A program made the position numbers and the translations under genes. Under the pieces are notes generated by a model that made no database searches, had not been told where the DNA came from, and worked only from the letters and a program-made list of their open reading frames with translations. Below, piece after piece: positions 15,351-24,442 of a stretch of DNA of 64,000 nucleotides. The stretch is from RPQJ01 sp963706535 (GTDB lineage: Bacteria > Pseudomonadota > Gammaproteobacteria > Steroidobacterales > Steroidobacteraceae). Location of the stretch: NCBI GenBank assembly GCA_963706535.1, contig CAVPMU010000017.1, positions 115,322 through 179,321 on the forward strand, read 5' to 3'. The number at the start of each line of letters is the position of its first letter. Position 1 is the first letter of the stretch.

Positions 15351-16298
15351 TCAGCACCTCCGGATCAAGCTTACGCCAGCAGCCACATCTACGGTGGCGC
15401 CCGGGACGACAGTTCCATTGTCGAAGAGTATTTCGTAATCCGAATAACTCCGTGGCACCGCGACATCGGCCTTGCGACGCACGGTCAGCCGGTCGAATAG
15501 TGCATGCGCCGGCGCATTGCCCAGCTTCGATTGGTGCTGGAACACGTACAGGCCCCGCGTGGACATCTGGCCCCTGGCGGCCGAGCGATCGTGTTCGAAC
15601 ATGCCGGTCAGTGCCTGCCAGAGCAGGTCCAGGTCTCCAGCCGAAAAACCCGTCTGCCCGGCGAGGAACGCCGACACGAAACCGTGTGCGACGTAGAGGC
15701 CGTAGGGTACCGTGTGTTTGCGGCCCATCGTGCGCTCTTTTTCGAGGTCCCTCTCATTGGTAACCGCCATTCTGGTAATCGAGTGCTCTTGCGCGACGAT
15801 CGGGTCCACCGAGCGCGCGAACGTGAACTGGACCGGCCCCCGTACCTGACCGGCCGTCCGCTTGAGCTTGCTGTCGGAGTCCTCGTCTCCGGTGCTCATG
15901 ACCGCACCGAAGGTCCGAACGTCAAAAAAGTTGGCACACATCCAGTCGCGCGCTAGGTCCTCGTAATGCCGCTCCGGCCTGGGATTCCTCTTCTTGTCCT
16001 TCTGCCACGCCTGCCAGGCCTCGACAGCGGACTGGACCTCCGTACTGTTGACGTATGCACTCTCGATCTGCTGGTTCAGCACTGACTTTTCGCGAACAAA
16101 GATCTTGTAGCTCGGATCATCGGCGCGAACCAGTTCGATGTAATTTCGAACCTTGCGCTTCAGGCAGACGTCGGTGACCAGGCCGCGCCCGGTTTCGGCA
16201 TCCAGACGTGGCAGGTTGCCTGCGTCCGGGTCACCATTGGGATTGCCGTCGACAACGTCGAACAGCAGTACGAAATCGTAGCGGTGGTCAAGGCTCAT
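15351..16298 (-). CDS. cas7: CRISPR Cascade backbone protein Cas7 (Csd2)
   Basis: Forms the crRNA-coating filament of the type I-C effector complex. The 315-residue protein starts with the RAMP-like strand DFVLLFDVVDGNPNGDPDAGNLPR diagnostic of Csd2, followed by TDVCLKRKVRNYI, DVRTFGAVMSTG, GPVQFTFARSVDP and the VPYGLYVAHGF region. It overlaps cas8c by 4 bp (ATGA). It is normally followed directly by cas4; here two TA genes intervene. Intact by inspection. Confidence 0.96.
   Translation of the reverse strand: MSLDHRYDFVLLFDVVDGNPNGDPDAGNLPRLDAETGRGLVTDVCLKRKVRNYIELVRADDPSYKIFVREKSVLNQQIESAYVNSTEVQSAVEAWQAWQKDKKRNPRPERHYEDLARDWMCANFFDVRTFGAVMSTGDEDSDSKLKRTAGQVRGPVQFTFARSVDPIVAQEHSITRMAVTNERDLEKERTMGRKHTVPYGLYVAHGFVSAFLAGQTGFSAGDLDLLWQALTGMFEHDRSAARGQMSTRGLYVFQHQSKLGNAPAHALFDRLTVRRKADVAVPRSYSDYEILFDNGTVVPGATVDVAAGVSLIRRC
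15355..15361 (-). promoter_or_regulatory. strong ribosome binding site of the DUF433 antitoxin gene
   Basis: GGAGGTG on the minus strand, 5 bases before the antitoxin ATG (15349), embedded in the final codons of cas7. It supports the chosen start and shows the antitoxin is initiated independently of ribosomes finishing cas7. Confidence 0.75.
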
Positions 16299-16681
16299 GG
16301 CGTGGTCTCCGGCCCCGAATGGGTCCTGTACGTGGATGAGTGCTGCCGTTGATGGTAGTAGCCGACCGCAAAACGACCCTGGTCGGACAGGCCCATCGTC
16401 GCCGGGAACGGCTGTGCACCTGGCAGGCCATCGACGATTTCGCCGACCAGCTTCTCGAGGTTTTGCGCGCGACCGCGACTGTCCAGCTTGGACAGATGAT
16501 GGTTCTTCAAGCGGTTGAGCGTCGGGAAGACGGCCAGCGGATTGCTCGATGCCGCACCAAAGTAGCGGTCGCGGATGGTGGAATTGAGACCGGGATTGGC
16601 TTCTTCCTGAATGCGCTCGAAGACCGCGAACAGGCGGCCGAGGCGATATGCGACGTGGTTGTTGTCGGGGTCGAGGGACAC
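16295..16681 (-). CDS. cas11c: Cas11c small subunit translated from within cas8c
   Basis: An in-frame GTG at 16681 inside cas8c is preceded, at 9 bases, by AGGAGGAG (minus strand, 16691-16698), a near-perfect Shine-Dalgarno. The product would be 128 residues beginning VSLDPDNNHVAYRLGRLF and sharing the cas8c stop. Type I-C systems are known to make Cas11c from such an internal site, and the size and helical character agree. The position and motif are seen directly; production of the protein is inferred. Confidence 0.75.
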   Translation of the reverse strand: MSLDPDNNHVAYRLGRLFAVFERIQEEANPGLNSTIRDRYFGAASSNPLAVFPTLNRLKNHHLSKLDSRGRAQNLEKLVGEIVDGLPGAQPFPATMGLSDQGRFAVGYYHQRQHSSTYRTHSGPETTP

Positions 16682-18079
16682 GGTCAGTTTCTCCTCCTGG
16701 TTGGTGGCCCGCCTGTTCAGACAGGCTTTGATCGTAGCGGCTAGTTCGCGTGGGATGATCGGAAGCGGCCGCCTGCTCCTCTCATCATGTTTCGGTATAC
16801 GACAGCGGCGTAGGGCAGCCTGCAGCCAGCTTTGTGGAAAAGGGGTACCGGCCACAACCGCTCGTAACACCTCGGCACCCAGATTGGGCGGAATATTCTC
16901 CTCTTTTCCTCGAACCGCACTGGCAGCTAAGAGTCGATTAAGGCCTACGTGCTTCGGCAGGTTCGGAGCGTGGTCAATGGCTACATCGTCGAACCAACGT
17001 GCGAATCGCTCTACGAAGACGGCGACCGTGTCGACGTGCCAGAACCGGACGGCGAGTCGTGCCGCATTCGGAGCAAGCCCGAGCACGAAGAAACGATCGT
17101 CGCCGCAGACCTCCCTGAGATATCGGCCATCGTGTATCGACTGATAGAGCGACCGGACGCGCTCAATGTCCGCCGTTGGATCGTCCCTTTGCGGCTCGCC
17201 GATCAGCAGCAAGAAATCGTCTTCGAAGCCATTGCGACGTTCTGCCCAGAACACCGTGGAGGCATCTCCCACCTGCATCCGTTGGCGGGAGTCGCGTGCC
17301 AGCAAATCGTTCAGGGTAGTCGTGTACTTGGTGGCTGAAATCCTTCCGACTGGAGCATTATCGCCCTGACACTTGCCGTAGGAATTGAACGCCTCGAGAT
17401 TGAAGGAGACTATGTTCGCGCCGGAGGTCTGGGCTCCCCAGACGCCCTTGATCGACGGGTGCACGCGCTCGATGGCGGCCTGCGCTCCGCTGACGAGGCA
17501 AAACCCGTCGGGAACTTCGTCTGAAAGCTGGTCGAGCCAGGCCCTGCGCACCGCGACACGCTGGCAAACCAGTTCGGCATCGTGCGTCAGGCGAAACGTC
17601 ATGGTCGGGTTTGTGGTTCGGATGACCTCCCAGGCCGGGTGCTTCGACAGGTTATCGAGGTCCAGTTGATCCAGGAACGCGCGCACTGCGCGTACGCCGT
17701 CGTCCGCTTTCGCCCGTTCTGGAAGAGCCTCGATTCGCATGCGGAAGGCGGCGTGCTGCTGCCGAAGACGCTCGGCGGAGGTTGCCTTGCCCTTCAGTTC
17801 CACTGCGCAGCCCAATACGTACTCCGCGGTGTCCCACAGCAGGTTGGCCGCTACACCCGAGGTCTTCTTCGTGCCTTGGGGGACCAGTTCCCTGGCGCCT
17901 GCAAGGCGCTTGCCGTCCTGCTGGCGCATGTCGGAGATCTGCACCAGATGTCCGTCTCGGTCGATTTCGAGTACGAAGGCAATGGCCTTGCTCTCGAAGC
18001 CGATTGGGGCTGGTCGATCTGCGGGATCGGGCGATCCAGCCCGACGGTCGTAGAGATCGACAAGGCTTTGCAGGATCAT
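16295..18079 (-). CDS. cas8c: CRISPR Cascade large subunit Cas8c (Csd1)
   Basis: Large subunit that recognises the PAM in type I-C. The 594-residue length is normal. The Csd1 block GANIVSFNLEAFNSYGKCQGDNAPVG lies near residue 230, and ATKYTTTLNDLLARDSRQR follows. The C-terminal helical part (from about residue 467) corresponds to the small subunit Cas11c and has its own start signal, listed separately. Overlaps cas5 and cas7 by 4 bp each. Confidence 0.95.
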   Translation of the reverse strand: MILQSLVDLYDRRAGSPDPADRPAPIGFESKAIAFVLEIDRDGHLVQISDMRQQDGKRLAGARELVPQGTKKTSGVAANLLWDTAEYVLGCAVELKGKATSAERLRQQHAAFRMRIEALPERAKADDGVRAVRAFLDQLDLDNLSKHPAWEVIRTTNPTMTFRLTHDAELVCQRVAVRRAWLDQLSDEVPDGFCLVSGAQAAIERVHPSIKGVWGAQTSGANIVSFNLEAFNSYGKCQGDNAPVGRISATKYTTTLNDLLARDSRQRMQVGDASTVFWAERRNGFEDDFLLLIGEPQRDDPTADIERVRSLYQSIHDGRYLREVCGDDRFFVLGLAPNAARLAVRFWHVDTVAVFVERFARWFDDVAIDHAPNLPKHVGLNRLLAASAVRGKEENIPPNLGAEVLRAVVAGTPFPQSWLQAALRRCRIPKHDERSRRPLPIIPRELAATIKACLNRRATNQEEKLTVSLDPDNNHVAYRLGRLFAVFERIQEEANPGLNSTIRDRYFGAASSNPLAVFPTLNRLKNHHLSKLDSRGRAQNLEKLVGEIVDGLPGAQPFPATMGLSDQGRFAVGYYHQRQHSSTYRTHSGPETTP

Positions 18080-18750
18080 CCGCGCACCTCATCGCTGTCC
18101 CAGTCCGGCACGCGGAGAATTCCCTCATCCAGCCGTGCACGGAAAAAGCGTGGCTTCGGATCGCCCGGTCGGGTGAAGTCCAGGTCGTACAGCATCCAGC
18201 CGAGATCGGCGCTCGCTTCGGCCAACGGCTGTGGTTCCGCTGCGGGATCCTCCACCAGCCGAACCCGCGCCGAGAACTCGCGGCAGCCGAGGTAGGGTTG
18301 ATTGACGCATTGCCCGGCGATCGCTCGCCGACGAAACATGTCGACGAACTTGCCGGCGCTATCGCCCGGCCCAGCTCTATCGGTCAGGTTGAAGCGAGCG
18401 CTCAGACGGTAGCGCACGTCGCGGAGAAAGAGTCCCGCGCGCTGCTGTCTGTCGTCCTCCACGATCAGTCCCACGCTGGCCGAACCGCCGCGCATGGCGG
18501 AGACCGCATTGCGCGTCGACGCGACCGCGCCGACTTCGTTGCGCCTCAGGCTGATCCAGCGAATCGGGTTCAGGACCTCGATGCGCTCGAGCTGCCAGCG
18601 GATTGCCGGCTTCCAGAGAATCGCCTCGAATATTGCGCGCCCCGCCGACGGGGTAATCACGTCGTACGAGACACGCTCGACCTTCATCTCGGGCCGCGTG
18701 AAACAGGCGAAGTCGCCACTGACGTCGATGCAGAATCCCTGCATGGGCAC
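18076..18750 (-). CDS. cas5: CRISPR pre-crRNA endonuclease Cas5c (Cas5d)
   Basis: In type I-C this RAMP protein replaces Cas6: it cuts pre-crRNA and caps the 5' handle. The 224-residue protein starts FCIDVSGDFACFTRPEMKVERVSYDVITPSAGRAI, the typical Cas5 N-terminus, followed by AILWKPAIRW and a C-terminal DLGWMLYDLDF region. It lies 6 bp after cas3 and overlaps cas8c by 4 bp. Confidence 0.95.
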   Translation of the reverse strand: MPMQGFCIDVSGDFACFTRPEMKVERVSYDVITPSAGRAIFEAILWKPAIRWQLERIEVLNPIRWISLRRNEVGAVASTRNAVSAMRGGSASVGLIVEDDRQQRAGLFLRDVRYRLSARFNLTDRAGPGDSAGKFVDMFRRRAIAGQCVNQPYLGCREFSARVRLVEDPAAEPQPLAEASADLGWMLYDLDFTRPGDPKPRFFRARLDEGILRVPDWDSDEVRG

Positions 18751-18756
18751 GCTCCT

Positions 18757-20998
18757 TCAAGCCATGAGCACGGGCGGATGGATCGCGGGATCGACCAGCA
18801 GACCAAGGTCGGCATCGTACTGCGCTGCGGCAATCAGTGCCCAGATTCCCGGATAGATCTCCTCCAGGTCACCCGCGTTCTTCAGTCGTTCGAACTCCCA
18901 GGGTGGAAGCGAAACCGAATAGCGTTGCAAACGTCGCAGTAGACCGCGTTCCGGTCCTTCCTTCCGCAACGCCGCGAGCAGGCCCAGGCAACGGTGGTCA
19001 TCGGCATTGCGTTGATATGGAACCAGCACGCCTGTCTGCTCGTTCTGGATCAATCGAAACCGATCTGCGGCCTCCCGCAGTCCAACGACACCTCCCGACC
19101 TGTCGGGCCTGAGCAGACGGACGATGCCTTGCTTGTCGAGGTCACAGCCGCGGTAGAACTCGTCAAAATAGCGCGCGTACAGTTCGCGTTGCAGCGGGTC
19201 GCCGCGCAAGCCGTGCATCACGCTTCGGCAGGCCTGCTCCCCCAGGCGCAGCATGCCGGGCGGCGCACCCTTGGGCGGGACAAATACATGCACCCAACCG
19301 CAGGACATCGATCCTTCGCGATTGCAGCGACCGGCGGCCTGCGCGATCGAGTCGAGGCCCGCGAAGGCACGAAATACGACGGGAAAATCGATGTCGACAC
19401 CCGCTTCGACGAGTTGCGTACTGACGACGCGCAGCGGCGGTGCCGCCGGCTGAACGCGAGACTCGGACAGGCGCTGGTGAATGATATTGAGGACGTTCCG
19501 AACGGTGAGCACCGCACATGAGCGCCGACAGGTGAATGGCTCCCGACGGCAACCGACGGTGCAGTTCACGTGCGTCCGCACGGCGGTTGACGATTGCCAG
19601 GACACAGTGCTCTGCAGCAACCCGCTCTGCAATCGATTCCCAGGTCGTGGGCTGCTGAAGATCTTCGGGCAGTGCCACACGTACCCGCTTCAGTCGTTGG
19701 TAGAGGCTATCGGGGTTCCTGGTGATTTCGCGTGCGCTGTCTATGCCACGAAAGCTCGCGCCGAAACGCTCGCGTGAGTTCAGAACCGGCTGGGTCGCGG
19801 TCGACAGCACGACACTGACCGGATAATGGGACGACAGCAGTCGCAACACATCAACGATGGGCTGCAGGAAATCCGGCGGCAGCAACTGCGCTTCGTCCAG
19901 TACGACGACACTTTCCAGTATGTTGTGCAGTTTGCGGCAATGACTGGTTCGGGCCGCAAACAGCGATTCGAAGAATTGTACGTTCGTCGTTACGACGATC
20001 GGTGCATCCCAGTTCTCGCTGGCCAGGCGCGAGCGCGCCGTTTCCCGATCTCCCTCAATGTTGCTGTGGTGCTCCACCACGGCCTCGCCGAAGATCGAGC
20101 GAAACACGTCGGCCGTCTGCTCGATGATGCTGGTGTACGGAATGACATAGATCACCCGCTTGAAGCCCCAACGTGCGGCGTGCTCGAGTGCGAAGGCCAT
20201 GCTGGACAGGGTCTTGCCGCCACCCGTTGGGACGGTGAGCGTAAATAATCCGTGGGGCTGCTGTGCTGCGTCGCGGCAGTCGGCCAACACCTCCGCGCGC
20301 AGTTGCTTGACTGGGGTGTCGGGTGCGAATGCGGCCATGTATTCGTCGAAGCGCGGCTTCAGGGCGGCCAGGGATTCGAACGAGGTACGGAGGCGGGAGC
20401 TGGCCTGATTCGCGAACGCCTCGCTGTCGAGGACATCCGCGTCCACCAGGCACGAGAACAGCATCCGGAGATAAAGCGAGTACGCCAGCGGCTCCGGCCT
20501 GGTGGGATCCACCGTTCCGGGAATCGTCGGGAAATCGACTCCGGCGACTTGCAGGACATCGGGGGGAGGGTTCGATGCAAGCGCGGCACTCAGGCGGCCG
20601 CAACCCCGAGCGTGCGCCAATCGCTGCACCAGAACTTCCGAATCGTACAGTCCGTGATGGTGGGCCGCGATCAGCTGCGCGAGGATCCTGCCTGTTGGCC
20701 CGAGCCGCTCGAGTGCGAGCAGGGCGCCGGCAGACGAGTGATCGACACGCCGCCCCATGCCCTCGATGCTCGCATCCTCCCGATCCGAGGCGATGTCGTT
20801 CACATCGAGCAGGTACCGCTGGAAGTCCGGCGAATACTTCCCCAAGTCGTGCCACAGTCCGGCGAGGGAGGCGATTTCTCCTGAACCAAAGCTTCGTGCG
20901 GACGCATCAGCCCTTCCTGCGACGTTGAAGAGGTGTTCTTCCAACGCCTGGAAACGCCACTGTCCGTCAGGGTCTCGAACTGCGCGGGCGTAAGCCAT
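18757..20998 (-). CDS. cas3: CRISPR nuclease-helicase Cas3 (type I-C), interrupted by a one-base frameshift
   Basis: Effector nuclease-helicase. N-terminal HD nuclease: His in EEHLFNVAG, LWHDLGKYS, VDHSSAGA, AAHHHGLYD. Helicase: Walker A TVPTGGGKT, DEAQ box VVLDEAQLLPP, STATQP motif III. After HLSALMCGAHRSE near 19500 the frame shifts by one extra base; the helicase C-terminal part STQLVEAGVDIDFP and AQAAGRCNREG (motif VI) continues in the other frame to 18757. The ATG at 20998 has GAGGA upstream; the frame is open 25 codons more. If real, the shift would disable interference while leaving adaptation genes intact; an assembly indel is equally plausible. Confidence 0.93.
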
Positions 20999-21240
20999 CG
21001 AAGCCTGTCCTCGCGGCGGCCACCCGCCCCATGCGGCATCATCCCCCGGGCCATAGACCGCAAGACTGCACAAGTCAGGTCAGCCGGGCAACCGGCAGTC
21101 CACGCCTCTCGCGCAATCTCGGGCGACGCCCCGGACCACAGTCCCATGAATCCGGTACACACAATGATGACTCGGCGGTGGCTCATGGGATGAGCCTGCC
21201 GGCTGTCCCCGGGCAGGCGATGATCTGCTGGTCACCGAAT

Positions 21241-21252
21241 CGTTGCGCAACG
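21241..21252. promoter_or_regulatory. perfect 12-bp palindrome upstream of cas3
   Basis: CGTTGCGCAACG, about 245 bp before the cas3 start and only 18 bp from a second perfect palindrome. It could be an operator for a dimeric regulator; no regulator is identified. Confidence 0.4.
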
Positions 21253-21270
21253 AAGCGTAGCAGCCGCATT

Positions 21271-21284
21271 TCCGAACGTTCGGA
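21271..21284. promoter_or_regulatory. perfect 14-bp palindrome upstream of cas3
   Basis: TCCGAACGTTCGGA, a perfect inverted repeat in the otherwise gene-free region before the cas operon. By chance such a sequence is rare at any one place. Possible operator for the cas promoter. Confidence 0.4.
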
Positions 21285-21856
21285 TCACATCTGCAGATGG
21301 AATCCGCGACCGTGGCAAAGGCTGTACTCGAGTCTGGCGGTTCGCACCGATCGTGGCTGTAACCTGTGGCAATCGTTCTCCGTGAGCACCGGCAGAAGGC
21401 GTACGAGCGACCCACCGATCCTAAGCGTACTCGGGCCGTACAAGTCGTCATGAACTCGAAGCGGTCATGCTGCAAACGAGTTTCTGCACGTTTACGTCAC
21501 AAATGCAGGTGGACCGCACGCATGCCTCGAAATATAGTCGCTGCATTGGATGTGGCGCTGCATCTGTTCTTTGACAATCTGCAGGCGGGTCTTCGAATTC
21601 TCATGCCGCGGCAGGGACGGCGTTTCCGCGGGAACGTCGCAGCGCTGAGTCGTAGCAATGGGATCGGTCTTGCGTTCCGGCGGAAACGCCTACTTGCGTG
21701 AGCTACCTGAACTGGTTGAGGCGGAGGCCGCGCCGCTTCAGCTGGAACGCGCGCGCTGGTCGTGACGAACGTTGGCTGATGCTCGACGACTCGACATGGC
21801 GGCTGGGTTTCAGCGGAATCGTGCGGCGCCGTCGCGCCGAGGTGGAGGGTGGCCGG

Positions 21857-22456
21857 CTACTGGACGACCAGCCGCACCCATCCGGCATCGACCCGCTGGC
21901 CGCGCCAGGTGTAGCCCTGCAGCCGGAGCCGGTATTCGCCCGGGCCGAATGCCGAGCTGTTGAGCGACAGGCGCAACTGGCGATTCGAATCCGGCGCCAT
22001 GCGCTGCACGAGCAGCACGCGGCCGGCATCCACCTTGTCGATGGTGACGGCGAAGACCTTGAACTCGGAGTAGCCGACCGGCAGGTGGACGTCGATCAGC
22101 TCGGGCGGCTCGGGCCAGCGCAGGGTCGCGTCCGGCGACGCCGACCAGCTGCGCGGATTCGGCGTGATGACGAGCGCGCGCTCCGTCGTCGAGGCGCGCA
22201 GCGTCAACGTCTTTACCTGAGACTCGAGGGCCGTGGCCAGCGCGCGATCACGCCGCGCGGACACCTGCGAGACGATCGCGACGACCAGCAGCAGCGCGAC
22301 GGCCGCCGCGAGCGCGATGACGGTCGCCGGCTTCTGCCACCACTCGATCTCCACCTCGGCTGGACCGGCGTCCGAGAAGGCTGGCGGGGGCGGCAGGTCC
22401 AGTTCGACCTGTACGGCGGACTTGCGCAGGCGCAGGGAACGCTTCTTCTGGATCAT
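21857..22456 (-). CDS. single-pass membrane protein of unknown function
   Basis: Not recognised as a named family. The 199-residue protein has a cytoplasmic N-terminus rich in basic residues (QKKRSLRLRK), one membrane segment near residues 46-66 (VIALAAAVALLLVVAIVSQV), then a soluble domain of beta character (RWPEPPELIDVHLPVGYSEFKVFAVTID, GEYRLRLQGYTWRGQRVDAGWVRLVV), probably periplasmic. It overlaps the upstream gene by 4 bp, so the two are likely co-translated. Coding is supported by composition and coupling. Confidence 0.75.
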   Translation of the reverse strand: MIQKKRSLRLRKSAVQVELDLPPPPAFSDAGPAEVEIEWWQKPATVIALAAAVALLLVVAIVSQVSARRDRALATALESQVKTLTLRASTTERALVITPNPRSWSASPDATLRWPEPPELIDVHLPVGYSEFKVFAVTIDKVDAGRVLLVQRMAPDSNRQLRLSLNSSAFGPGEYRLRLQGYTWRGQRVDAGWVRLVVQ

Positions 22457-23184
22457 GCGGCGAATTCGAAGGGATCGGGCGTGCTGGAGAATACACGCTC
22501 CATCGCCCTCGTCTCACGTTCGCGCAGGGTCGCCAGGAACTCGCCGGCGCCATGCATGGCCTCGAACGCCCTCAGGCCGCGCTCGAGGAACTCCTGCAGG
22601 GTGCCGAATCCGGCCGCGTGCGCCGGCCCGCGCGCGAGGCGCACCAGGGCGCCGACGATCGGCTTGCGTACCACGTGGTCGAGGTAGCTGCCGATCTGGT
22701 CCAGCAGCGCAATCTGCCGTTCGCGGTCCACTCGCCGGCCGGCGCCTCGATAGGCCTTGGCGTAGCTCTCGACCGTGATGGAGCCGGGGGGCAGGTTGCG
22801 CGTCACGTCCGCGTCGAGTTCCTGCGACACGATCTCCATCTCGAGGGCGAGGCACAATGCGCGCAGGGCCTCCGCCGGCAGCAGCCTTTCCATCGCCCGC
22901 TGCACGCGCAGCAGGTCACGGTCCCTGAGGCGCGGGTCGCCGCCGCTGTAGAGTTCCTCGAAGAAGAACTCGACCGCCTTGCGGTAGCGGGGATTCGCGC
23001 GCAGGTCGGCGTGGCTCCTGAGCAGGCGCTGCGACTGCCATTGCTGCAGCTCCACGAGTCGCGCCTGTAGCCCGGGGTCTTCCGCGAACACCCGCCGCAA
23101 CTCCGCGTTGCGCCCGATGAGCTGGCCGAGCTGGCCCGGCTTGCCGCGCGCGCGGCCGCCGGTCTCTACGCCGAGGATCTTCAC
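22453..23184 (-). CDS. conserved hypothetical helical protein
   Basis: The 243-residue, strongly helical, charged protein has an FFFEELYSGGD motif followed by RDRDLLRVQRAMERLLP; this resembles uncharacterised gammaproteobacterial proteins with an FFLEELY block, though I cannot name a Pfam family with certainty. No signal peptide or membrane segment. It lies 4 bp downstream of the patatin gene and is coupled to the membrane protein gene, so all three may form one operon. Confidence 0.75.
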   Translation of the reverse strand: MKILGVETGGRARGKPGQLGQLIGRNAELRRVFAEDPGLQARLVELQQWQSQRLLRSHADLRANPRYRKAVEFFFEELYSGGDPRLRDRDLLRVQRAMERLLPAEALRALCLALEMEIVSQELDADVTRNLPPGSITVESYAKAYRGAGRRVDRERQIALLDQIGSYLDHVVRKPIVGALVRLARGPAHAAGFGTLQEFLERGLRAFEAMHGAGEFLATLRERETRAMERVFSSTPDPFEFAA

Positions 23185-23188
23185 CGAG

Positions 23189-24424
23189 TCAGGCCCGCGC
23201 GTGCAGCATGGTCTCCAGCCGGTCGAGCGTCCGGTGCAGCGTGCCCGTGAGCGGCTGGAGGCGTCGGCGCCGTTCGCGTACCGCCGCGCTGAACGTCCGC
23301 GCCGGGTCCTCGAGCAGGTCGCGACGCAGGCGGATGCCGTGGCGGTCGAGGATGGCCTCGAGGCCGTCCGCCTGCGCGAGCAGGTCGCGCCTCGTGCGCT
23401 GGTAGGCGTGCTCGGCGAGCTCGCGGCGATCCGCGTAACGGAACGGGTTCTTGAAGAACAGCTCGTCGTCGCCCCGGTCCGGCTCGAACAGCACCACGTC
23501 GGCGTGCGGGTAGTTGCGCTTGTAGGTCCGCATGCCCACCTGCATGCGCGACTGGATCATGGCGCGGAACGTCTGGCTCAGCACCGTCGGCAGGCCCCCA
23601 CGGGTCAGGTCGAGCTGCCTGCGCCGTCCGCCCTCGCGCGGCGGCACGCTCGACGCGTCGAACGCCACCAGCGGATTGACGCACACCACGAAGTCCGCGC
23701 CATCGTCGAGCAGCAGCGAGGCATTCATGGTGCGCATCAGCGCGCCGTCCACGTAGGTGTGGCCGTCGATCGGCACCGGCGGATAGAGGCCGGGCAGGGC
23801 GGTGCTCGCCTGGATCGCGCGCGAGATCGGCACGTGATCCTGGCCGCGCTCGCCGAAGCGCACGGACTGGCCGCTGTTCAGTTCCGTCGCCACGACGTAG
23901 AGCTTGCGGCGCAGCTCGCGGAAGTCGTTGGTGCGGCCGGGGCCGGAGAACATGCGCGCCAGGAAGCGCTCGAACGGACGGTTGTCGCACAGCCCGGTCG
24001 GCACCAGGCGGCCGAGCGGGTCGATGGCCTCCGCCCAGTCCTTGCCCGGATCGCGCAGGTAGTCGAGCAGGATGTCGGCAACCAGCCCGGGAACGCTCGC
24101 GATGCGCGAGAGGTACTCGCGGATGGCGGGTCGCAGGAACAGGCCCGGGCGCACCGGGAACTCGAGCGAGGCGTTGTGGATGAACACGACGCCCATGTCC
24201 GCGGTATCGTAGCCGTTCACGAGGCCCGCCGCGATCATCGCACCGGAGCTCACGCCCACGTAGTTGTCGAGGTCGGTCAGGTCGTAGCCGTCGAATGCCT
24301 CGCCGATCGCATGCAGCGTGCCGACCTCGTAGAACGCACCCATCGGGCCGCCGCCGGCGAGCGCCAATCCGAAGCGACGCTGGCCGGCCGACGATCTTGC
24401 GGTGGATGGCTGCAGGTCGAGCAT
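23189..24424 (-). CDS. patatin-like phospholipase / acyl hydrolase
   Basis: Cytoplasmic or membrane-peripheral lipid acyl hydrolase. The 411-residue protein has the patatin oxyanion loop ALAGGGPMGAFYE, the nucleophile elbow GVSSGAMIAAG (G-x-S-x-G), and the dyad Asp in YVDGALMR. About 60 extra C-terminal residues are basic and helical. It sits among genes for lipid storage (phasin-like, wax ester synthase, fatty acyl reductase), so a role in neutral-lipid turnover is reasonable but inferred. Confidence 0.9.
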   Translation of the reverse strand: MLDLQPSTARSSAGQRRFGLALAGGGPMGAFYEVGTLHAIGEAFDGYDLTDLDNYVGVSSGAMIAAGLVNGYDTADMGVVFIHNASLEFPVRPGLFLRPAIREYLSRIASVPGLVADILLDYLRDPGKDWAEAIDPLGRLVPTGLCDNRPFERFLARMFSGPGRTNDFRELRRKLYVVATELNSGQSVRFGERGQDHVPISRAIQASTALPGLYPPVPIDGHTYVDGALMRTMNASLLLDDGADFVVCVNPLVAFDASSVPPREGGRRRQLDLTRGGLPTVLSQTFRAMIQSRMQVGMRTYKRNYPHADVVLFEPDRGDDELFFKNPFRYADRRELAEHAYQRTRRDLLAQADGLEAILDRHGIRLRRDLLEDPARTFSAAVRERRRRLQPLTGTLHRTLDRLETMLHARA

Positions 24425-24442
24425 GGCGTGCCGCCAGGGCTA

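Larger units (their letters stand above)
20999..21856. other. 858-bp intergenic region upstream of cas3
   Basis: No convincing gene. Small open frames here lack family features, compositional support and ribosome binding sites. The region should contain the cas operon promoter (minus strand). It holds two perfect palindromes listed separately, and the stretch 21440-21700 is relatively AT-rich compared with flanking genes, with a TTGACA-like box at 21572-21577 on the plus strand but no clear partner. Confidence 0.5.

Noticed and set aside
18757..19680. The C-terminal cas3 frame as a separate gene (a split cas3)
   Set aside because: The break falls inside the second RecA domain rather than between HD and helicase domains, and the second part has no credible start of its own.
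20800..21186. Minus-strand 128-codon frame starting MSHRRVIIVCTGFMG, overlapping the cas3 5' end
   Set aside because: Most of it lies on cas3 coding sequence in another frame, the unique part matches no family and there is no ribosome binding site.
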